This document shows, one piece after another, positions 1 through 16,650 of a stretch of 19,358 nt of DNA (its first letter is position 1; the number at the start of each line of letters is the position of its first letter). Source of the stretch: Physocladia obscura (taxonomy: Eukaryota; Chytridiomycota; Chytridiomycetes; Chytridiales; Chytriomycetaceae); assembly GCA_027596945.1 (NCBI GenBank), contig JADGJH010000314.1:1-19358 (forward strand), read 5' to 3'. The position numbers were made by a program, and so were the translations under genes. Below the pieces are notes generated by a model that was not told where the DNA came from, did no database searches, and saw only the letters and a list, made by a program, of their open reading frames with translations.

Positions 1-738
1 CATTAAAGCCAACGTCGGCGATTGTGAGGAAAAACTGAGCACCAAGATCGCGTTCCGTCACCTTTCGATGGTCAAGCAGAGTGATGTTGCCGACACCCGC
101 AAGTACCAAATTCTTGCAAATTTCGTTTGAGATACCAGTGACGCCAATGACAAGAATACGAGCGTTGCGCATCCTATATGGGGGGGGGGATTCGAAATGA
201 AAATTAAAAAATATATATATGTAAAAATAAAAAAAAAGCAACGAGAAAGTGTCGCGATAGAGAAGTAAATAAAACGAATGATGCAAAAATATTGTGTCTT
301 TGCTTTAGTTGTTGCTATTGTTTGTTTATAGTACCTGTTCTGAGCTTCGAGACCCCACAATCGAATTTGGCGATCGTAAAGGGCCATTTCTTCTTCGGAC
401 ATTGCCGTTTCTTTTGCAGCGAATGCCGGCGCATCGTTAGGCAGAGTATTCAACGCCGCCGGCGTAAACTCTGGCGCCAGATCTTGCTCTGCATCGGATA
501 CTCGTGCCTTCTTTGAGCGTGGGCTTTGTTTTGGCTTTGGCTTTGGCTTGGGCGATGCTTTTGCCCTTGGCTTTGCGGGAGTTGCGGTTGGCTTCTTTTT
601 AGCTTTTACCGCCGCCTTTGGACTTGCCAACGCTTTCGACTTTGCAGCGGTGGCTGTTGGCGGCGTCGCATTGCTACCTGAGTTGTTGTCTGTTTCGGCT
701 TCCGCTTTAGTTCTGTTTCTCTTGCGTGTCATAACCAT
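1..738 (-). CDS. AOS1: SUMO-activating enzyme subunit 1 (AOS1/SAE1), 5' part, truncated by window edge
   Basis: This is the regulatory half of the heterodimeric SUMO E1 (AOS1-UBA2), which adenylates SUMO before transfer to UBC9. Exon 1 is 738-335 and exon 2 runs 173-1, with an intron at 174-334 (donor GTACTA, acceptor ATATAG, phase 2). The joined protein reads YDRQIRLWGLEAQNRMRNAR, then ILVIGVTG and KNLVLAGVGNITLLDH, matching the family's first adenylation-domain segment (human YDRQIRLWGLEAQKRLRASR). Only the first ~190 residues are present; the rest lies beyond base 1. The family domain is preceded by about 110 residues rich in Lys, Pro and Ala, with KPKPKPKQSP and SKKAR basic clusters, which human SAE1 lacks. 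I chose the ATG at 738; ATGs at 780 and 732 are in the same frame. An inner start at MSEEEMALYD would remove the extension. The family call is certain; the start is less so. Confidence 0.95.
174..334 (-). other. AOS1: AOS1 intron 1 with a C10 tract near the acceptor
   Basis: The intron is defined by the protein join AQN-R-MRNAR and GT...AG ends on the minus strand. It is the longest intron seen in the window (161 nt). A run of ten G on the plus strand (180-189) is C10 in the transcript and lies just upstream of the ATATAG acceptor, where it probably acts as polypyrimidine tract. Confidence 0.85.
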
Positions 739-826
739 TTTCAAATAAAAACAAACCCTTTTCTTCTTTACCCCAACCAAAACTGAAAATAATATGGCTT
801 CAGTCTTTTATTTTTATTTTAATGCA

Positions 827-858
<32 letters not shown>

Positions 859-866
859 ATGTGCAT
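739..866 (-). promoter_or_regulatory. ATR-AOS1 intergenic gap: ATR 3'UTR/poly(A) signals and AOS1 promoter
   Basis: Only 128 bp separate the ATR stop codon (867) from the chosen AOS1 start (738). On the minus strand two adjacent AATAAA hexamers lie at 812-807 and 818-813, about 50 nt after the ATR stop, and are the likely poly(A) signals. A CA repeat (827-863) sits between the stop and those signals. The AOS1 promoter must therefore lie in the last ~70 bp or overlap the ATR 3' end. No TATA box is obvious. Confidence 0.55.
827..863. repeat. (GT)n microsatellite, slightly interrupted
   Basis: Plus-strand GTGT... with single interruptions (GC, AT). In the ATR transcript it is a CA-rich stretch immediately after the stop codon. 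Confidence 0.9.
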
Positions 867-10893
<10,027 letters not shown>

Positions 10894-10964
10894 TGAATGC
10901 ACGCAGAGTGTTTGTCCGAACAGGTTCACTTGCTGACTCCACTTTAAAATTGATTTGGTTGGAA
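10894..10964. promoter_or_regulatory. 71-bp divergent (bidirectional) promoter between ATR and GPATCH1
   Basis: The ATR ATG (10893, minus) and the GPATCH1 ATG (10965, plus) are separated by 71 bp, so both 5'UTRs and the core promoter must fit here or overlap the first exons. The gap is mixed in composition, with no clear TATA box in either direction (an ACTTTAAAAT stretch at 10941-10950 is the only A/T-rich element). Shared control of the two genes is inferred. Confidence 0.7.
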
Positions 10965-13900
10965 ATGGACGATTTGGATGACAAGGAGTTTTTCGGAACA
11001 GTGCAGCCGGCAAGTGCGCGCGACGTGTCGGCACGTGATCGCAACAATGTGCTTCCAGTGCATTTGCAGGAGGTATGCGTTGTTTTATCTCTGGTCTTTA
11101 CACTGAAAAGAACACATACAGGTGCGGGACGAACGCGGACGCAAGCGGCTGCAGGGGGCGTTCCGCGGCGGATTCAGCGCGGGCTACTTTAACACTGTTG
11201 GATCGAAAGAGGGTGAGTGTTTGGGTTGGTCCTTGTGCTTGTGCTTTATGCTTACTCGGCGTAAAGGGTGGACGCCGCAAACATTCCAGTCGTCACGCGC
11301 CTCTCGCGCCGACTGGAAGGCCGCCGCCGTCGAAGACTTTATGGACGATGAAGACATTGCCGAGCGTGATGCCGCCGCCTCCCTCGCCGCTACCTCTGCC
11401 TTCGACGGCGCTGTTTCCGACGTATCAAAAGCCAAAGCGAAAGCCGCCTCAATAGTCACGAACAAGTAAAGTACCAACCAACTCTTTTCTCATCTTTTAA
11501 AAATAAACCATTCATTTCATCAACAAACAACTATCGAAAGTTCCGCGGCTATCACCCTCCCCACTCATGTCGTCCATGATTTGCTTCTCGGTCCTGCCCC
11601 GGACCCCGTCGGCCTGCGCCTACTTTCGGCCATGGGCTGGCGTCACGGCCAAGGCGTTGGCCCACGCGTCAAACGACATAACCACCGGTGAGAAACACTA
11701 GCAAACTAAATCAATTCATTAATGACAAATCTCGCACTAGTGACATCGATCCGCACGCCGATTCGTATCTCTTTGCTCCGCGCGACATTGAGGCCGTTTT
11801 CCTCACCGGCCGCAATGGTCTCTTTGGCCTTGGCTACGACCAATTTGAAAACGCAAATGTCTTTCGAAAGTCCTCTCCATCGTTTACCGACCGTCACGAG
11901 CACGACTTTTCAAACATTGCCAATAATAATAATAATGCCGATAATTTGCTCATTAAAGGCGCGGCTTTCGGCACTGGTATTTTTGACAATGACGACGATG
12001 TTGTTGGCGCTACAGGCCTTGTTGAAGATGACGGCGATGTTTATTCGAATAAAAGGGCCTTCAATTTTTCCATCGTTGACGACGACGATGATGAAGAAGC
12101 AGACGATGATGCTTTCACTCTTTTAAACAAACACAGTCGAAAACAGCGGACGAATTACGGGAGAAAACATGAACTAAGTGGGAGTCAAAAAATTAACAAC
12201 GGCGGTCAACAACGACACCAACAGCAATCAAATACATTCACAGAGAATTCTGCTAGCGTTGGATTTGATGGTAAACCCGCGCTTGCAGGATTTCACATTG
12301 CCTCTATTCGCGTTTCCCTGGCGAATATTTGGTAAGTAAAGGGGTGTGACGATTAAAGGAAAAAAAAAAATAAGAAGGGAGATTTTGAAAAAGAGAATTT
12401 GACTGGTTTTGTTGACACTTCTTACCTTCTTTCATTATAGGTTTGATGCCCCAAAACCTCCACCAGGATTTATACCCAAGAAACGTCGGGAAGTTGAAGC
12501 AAAACAAAAGCAGCAACAAATACAACTTCAACAACAACAAAAAAACCTGACAGCAGATCAACGAAGGGATATCCTCGGTGAAGAAGCTCTCAAAGGTCCT
12601 GCACGCAGTGTCTTTTCATTCATGTCACAAAAGGAACAAGATCGTTTGCAATTTTTTTTGGACAAGGTGACAACAGGCAAAAATCCTGAAAACGCCGAAG
12701 GAATGAGTAAGAAAAATCAACAGCTGGAAGATAAAGAATTGATTGGATCCGATATTGTTGTGGAGAAGGAAACTGCGCTTGCAGCTTTGAAGGGGTTTCT
12801 ACCGTTTGTGAATGATGAAGCGAAGCAAATGCGATACAAGAGATTTTTGGAAGTGAAGGCGGGTCTTATGGTTACGGATTTGAAGCATCCGCCAGTTGAG
12901 TTTTAATTGTTATTTTAAATTTTAAAATTTTAAAAATTTTTTCGATCAGCATTTCTCTGCTAGAGATATAGCTCATGAGCTTCGCGAATTTTCGAAATCG
13001 GCACACATGTTTAAGCCTTTGTCTGCAGCAATGTCTTCACGATTCACATCTTCAGGTGCTGCTGAAACTGTACAGGTAAAAAAACCCCGAAAATCATAAA
13101 AATTTCCAAAATTTAAAAAAAAATCAACAACAAAAAACAGGGTCCCAATTTAAAACCGAAAGAACGCATATACGGCTCCGAAACACGACGTCTGATAGAA
13201 TTCCGACCCGCAAAGCTTCTCTGCAAGCGATTCAATATTGCAAATCCATTCCCAGACCCTAAATCTGGGTCAACAAAAACGGTAATGCAGCCGAAAGGAT
13301 TCTCGCAAGAAGAATTACAGAAGGAACTTTTGAATCCCGAGAAAATGGGCGAATTGATGGGACTTGTTCCTGGTGGAAACCAAAAGGTAGGAGAGGCTGA
13401 TGACAATGATGACAAGCAGAAAGAATATGAAGTTACAGCTGCAGCTGCAGTGCCCGTTGTTTTGGAGGCAGAGAGACCCCCGATTGATATATTTAAGGCG
13501 ATTTTTGCAGAATCAAGTGATGATGACAGTTCAAGCGAAGAAGAGGTTTGTTTGTTTGAACGACAGTGTTTATTGCTTAAATTATTTTGACAGGACGTAG
13601 CGACTTGGAAAAAAGCCGAAACAGACATGCTAATTCAACAATCATCGAATGCTGAGAAGGTTTCTATTCCGCAGTCGCCCTCAGTATCTGTTCCTGTCAC
13701 TCAGAATCCAGAGCCTGTAATACCACGATCCGTGAATGACATGCCGTTATTAGGTTTAGCAACAACTTTCCGGCCTGTTTTCAGCAAGAAGGCCGATCGC
13801 TTCAACAAAAATCAATTAGGTGGAGTTCTGGCCTCATCATCGTCGCAGTTGTCATCAATGCATGTTGTGAACAACAACAGTGCTGAAAAAGAAGCATCTC

Positions 13901-14643
13901 AAGAATTGAATATTTCAACTGTACTGGTAGAGTCGACTGCAAATCGTGCATCATCAGTAATACATGTTGTTGACTCAGATCGTGAGTCTGCCAGGCCTTT
14001 GGGAACAGCGGCAGCCGCCTCAGCTACACCGACGAAAGTCGCAAATTGGGCAGCATCCATAATCACCAAGAAGCCACCTTCTTTGCAGGCACAGGCGCCG
14101 TCTGACGCGCAAAAGGATGTTTTTTCGGTATTGAAGCGACGCGACAACGACAACGACAGCGATGATAGCGATGACAGTGAAAATGATGACTCTTCTGACG
14201 GAGACGATGGTAGTGGTGATGACAACGACGGCAGTCGCGATCGGAAACGAAAACGACAGCATTTGTCTGAATACGCCGGGAGCAAGGAGGAAAAAAAACC
14301 GAAAAAAAAAAAAAAAGAGGATGAGAAAAACAAAAAAAAGAAAAGCAAGAAGAGTAAGAGTGAAAAGAAAAAGGATAAGAAGAGCGGCAGCAATAAGAAA
14401 AAAGGGCGGCGGCATGATTATCGGGGAACTGGAATTATTGATGATGATGCTGGATTCTTACTGGATGAATCTGAGGCTGGTATTGGTGGCGTCAGTACCG
14501 CTAGTGGTGCTGGAGGGCCAATTCGGACACCTGTTTCAGGATTTGCATTGCGAGAGCAGGAGGAACGAGCACGGATGGAGAAGACGGATAAAAATTTTGG
14601 GTCCGGCGGTGGGCACCGGCCTCGGGCTTCTGATTTCTTTTAA
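10965..14643 (+). CDS. GPATCH1: G-patch domain protein 1 (GPATCH1/TGH family), spliceosome-associated, complete
   Basis: The protein belongs to the GPATCH1 family (TGH in plants), G-patch proteins that associate with late spliceosomes and probably activate a DEAH helicase. Exons: 10965-11072, 11122-11212, 11267-11465, 11541-11687, 11741-12331, 12441-12894, 12950-13075, 13141-13545, 13594-14643 (3171 nt, about 1056 aa; human about 930). The N-terminal DUF1604 block reads [20 protein letters not shown] then [10 protein letters not shown], nearly identical to human. The G-patch is [20 protein letters not shown] at about residues 158-177. Later landmarks are [51 protein letters not shown] and [20 protein letters not shown]. 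The C-terminus is acidic/Ser-rich, then Lys-rich. The join between exons 6 and 7 (12894/12950) is the weak one; an alternative is 12899/12964. Confidence 0.94.
11213..11266 (+). other. GPATCH1: GPATCH1 intron 2: 54 nt, in frame and stop-free
   Basis: The donor is GTGAGT and the acceptor GTAAAG. Removing it joins SKEG to WTPQTF, exactly the family sequence, so it is an intron. Its length is a multiple of three and it has no in-frame stop, so retention would insert 18 residues into the most conserved part of DUF1604 without a frameshift. Confidence 0.85.
12060..12117 (+). other. GPATCH1: Acidic low-complexity stretch in GPATCH1
   Basis: GAC/GAT/GAA-rich sequence encodes [12 protein letters not shown] within exon 5, downstream of the G-patch. 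It corresponds to the acidic region EEEDDDIYATE in human GPATCH1. Confidence 0.75.
14146..14412 (+). other. GPATCH1: GPATCH1 C-terminal Asp/Ser block followed by poly-Lys block
   Basis: An Asp/Ser/Asn-rich stretch (14146-14232) is followed by a Lys-rich stretch with long A runs (14282-14412: [20 protein letters not shown] and onward). Human GPATCH1 has a comparable charged, Lys-rich tail. It is probably nuclear localisation or RNA-contact sequence. The A-rich codons make this part prone to length change. Confidence 0.85.
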
Positions 14644-14746
14644 TGACAATATGTGATATCTTTGTGTTTTTGTGTTGGATTTTGGGTCAAGAAAAGTTCA
14701 GTTTCATTGAATTGTTTTGATTGAACCCAGCAAACAATAAACAGGG
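14644..14746 (+). promoter_or_regulatory. GPATCH1-CEP70 intergenic gap with AATAAA 9 nt before the next ATG
   Basis: Only 103 bp separate the GPATCH1 stop (14641-14643) and the next gene's ATG (14747). The only AATAAA on the plus strand in this gap is at about 14735-14740, just before the downstream start codon. GPATCH1 cleavage would then fall inside the first exon or intron of the next gene, so transcripts probably overlap. A TGTGTTTTTGTGTTGG stretch at 14661-14677 could be a GU-rich 3'-end element for an earlier, non-canonical signal. Confidence 0.5.
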
Positions 14747-16650
14747 ATGGCAACACCGAACAGGACCGGAACATCGACAATGTCATCCCGTATGTACAAA
14801 TTCATCAAATACTTAACTATTGATCAATAATCAAATACGACACCAACTTGGACCTTTTTTCTGTTTGGAGAATAGAACGCGATTTGTCTGAATTTGTGAG
14901 TTATTTGCTTGACGGTTCTGGTGTAGAAAAGGTTGTCGATTTGCATCGCCTTCGGCGCGAACTCGAACAAGAGCATTCGGCTGCCGCAATTGCTGCAACC
15001 AATGATGACGATGACGATGCAAATAATGTGCCAGGAAACCATAACAACAACACTAATGGTGATGATGATGGTAATAGTAGTGATGGTGTTGCAAAATTCG
15101 CCAATGCTAGTGCACTCAGTAATGCAACAAGTACTGCGGCGATTGCGGCGGCGATTAATAACATCAATATGAACAATAATAATATCGACAATATAAATGA
15201 TGGTGCACATGTGGATTTGTCGCGTTCTGTATCACCAACGCTAGCGTCGGTGAGACAAAAAAAGTTTACTAAATTACGGGAATTTACCATCTCGTTGGTG
15301 ATTAGGACCGCAATCAGAACAACAGACATACAAGCAAAGACCGCAGTTTGAATCAGAGCCAATCGCGTTTACAGAGTCGATCTCAAAGTCAAATCCAAAT
15401 GAAACCTGCGTTTTCGTACGGCAATCAAAACAGCAACAAAAATAGCAGTGACAAAGGCAACGACAACGAAAATGATAGTAATGCATTGGACATTGTCGAT
15501 GCCGAAAGCGACACGCAAAACTCACATTTTGATGCGACACATTTTACCGGTTCTTCAACACCGCTTCCGCATTCTACTTCGTCGCAGCAGTCGAAACCGC
15601 TCAATATATCTACACATTCCATTGTTGCAAATACAAATGAATATGATAAATACAATAATAGAGCCAACAATAATAGCAACTATACCGACAAGAAAATTTC
15701 AAACTCGGATAATATCATAACCTCCCGTGAAACCAATGCAAACACGCGTTTGAAGCTTTTAGAAAAGCAGAAGTCAACTCCGTTACTGCGACCAAATTTT
15801 GATAAAGATTGGAATGAAACTGCACGAAACAATATACTTTCATCGGTTATTCATACTGTGAACCATCAAGCATCTGTTTCGTATCAGAATTTGCCGAGAT
15901 CCGGTGGTCAGTCAAACCAAGATCATAAACAGCTGCAGGAATTAATTCAACAGCGCCATTCAAAGCAAAAACAATCTCAAGAGCTGCCGCGTAAACTCGA
16001 ACTTTTTCAAGAACGTCGAAAATTGCAGGAATTGAATAATAATAGCAATCTTGATCGTTAGTTTAATATTGTTTGATTTGATTTAACAACACGTTTCATA
16101 TAATATTTTCATTTTGTTTCTCCCGCCTTTTTCTGCTGGCAGAATTGTTGACCAAAAGTTCTGCGAAAATCAATGAACCTGAAATTTTGAGCGCCAATCG
16201 AAACTCAAATAGTGCAATACCTTCGGTGAATTCCGCACGTAACTCTCTCCGAAACTTTCCTGAGTATTTGCAAAGTCGACAACAGCAACAGCAACAGCAG
16301 CAACAAGAAAATCAATTAACACGCGAAAGTTCCGGCAAAGGCAGACTGGAAACCGAAAGTCGATTTTCGCTGTCATCCGTTCAGTTACCGAATATAGAAA
16401 ACACCGTGAATAATACAGTAACGCAATCGAAACGCAATTTGACCACCAAAGATACAACCAATATCGACGACAATAAGCACTGGCAGAATAACGACTTACG
16501 GGAGTTTGAAACGTATAGTAGCGAAAGAATTAATACACCATATCGGGAAATTTTGCATTCGAAACAAACAGAGGATGAGATTGATGTCGATGCGTCGTTG
16601 ATGAAAATTTATAAAGATTATGGACGACCTGCTGCCGCTTCAGCGGCTGC
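14747..16650 (+). other. CEP70: CEP70-like N-terminal low-complexity extension
   Basis: About 560 residues dominated by Asn, Ser, Gln and Asp, including NDDDDDANN, NNNNIDN and a nine-Gln run (16280-16306). The extreme N-terminus is an exception: RDLSEFVSYLLDGSGVEKVV then DLHRLRRELEQEH looks like a folded amphipathic helical segment. A short charged coiled-coil-like patch (HKQLQELIQQRHSKQKQSQE onward, about 15924-16050) lies in the middle. I recognise no domain here. Confidence 0.7.

Noticed and set aside
13899..14415. Minus-strand open frames opposite the GPATCH1 C-terminus
   Set aside because: They are Phe/Leu/Ser-rich antisense readings of Lys/Asp/Glu codons, and look like false membrane proteins.
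14824..15540. Minus-strand hydrophobic open frames opposite CEP70-like exons 2-3
   Set aside because: They are antisense of Asn/Asp-rich codons (giving Ile/Val/Leu), with no splice or family support.
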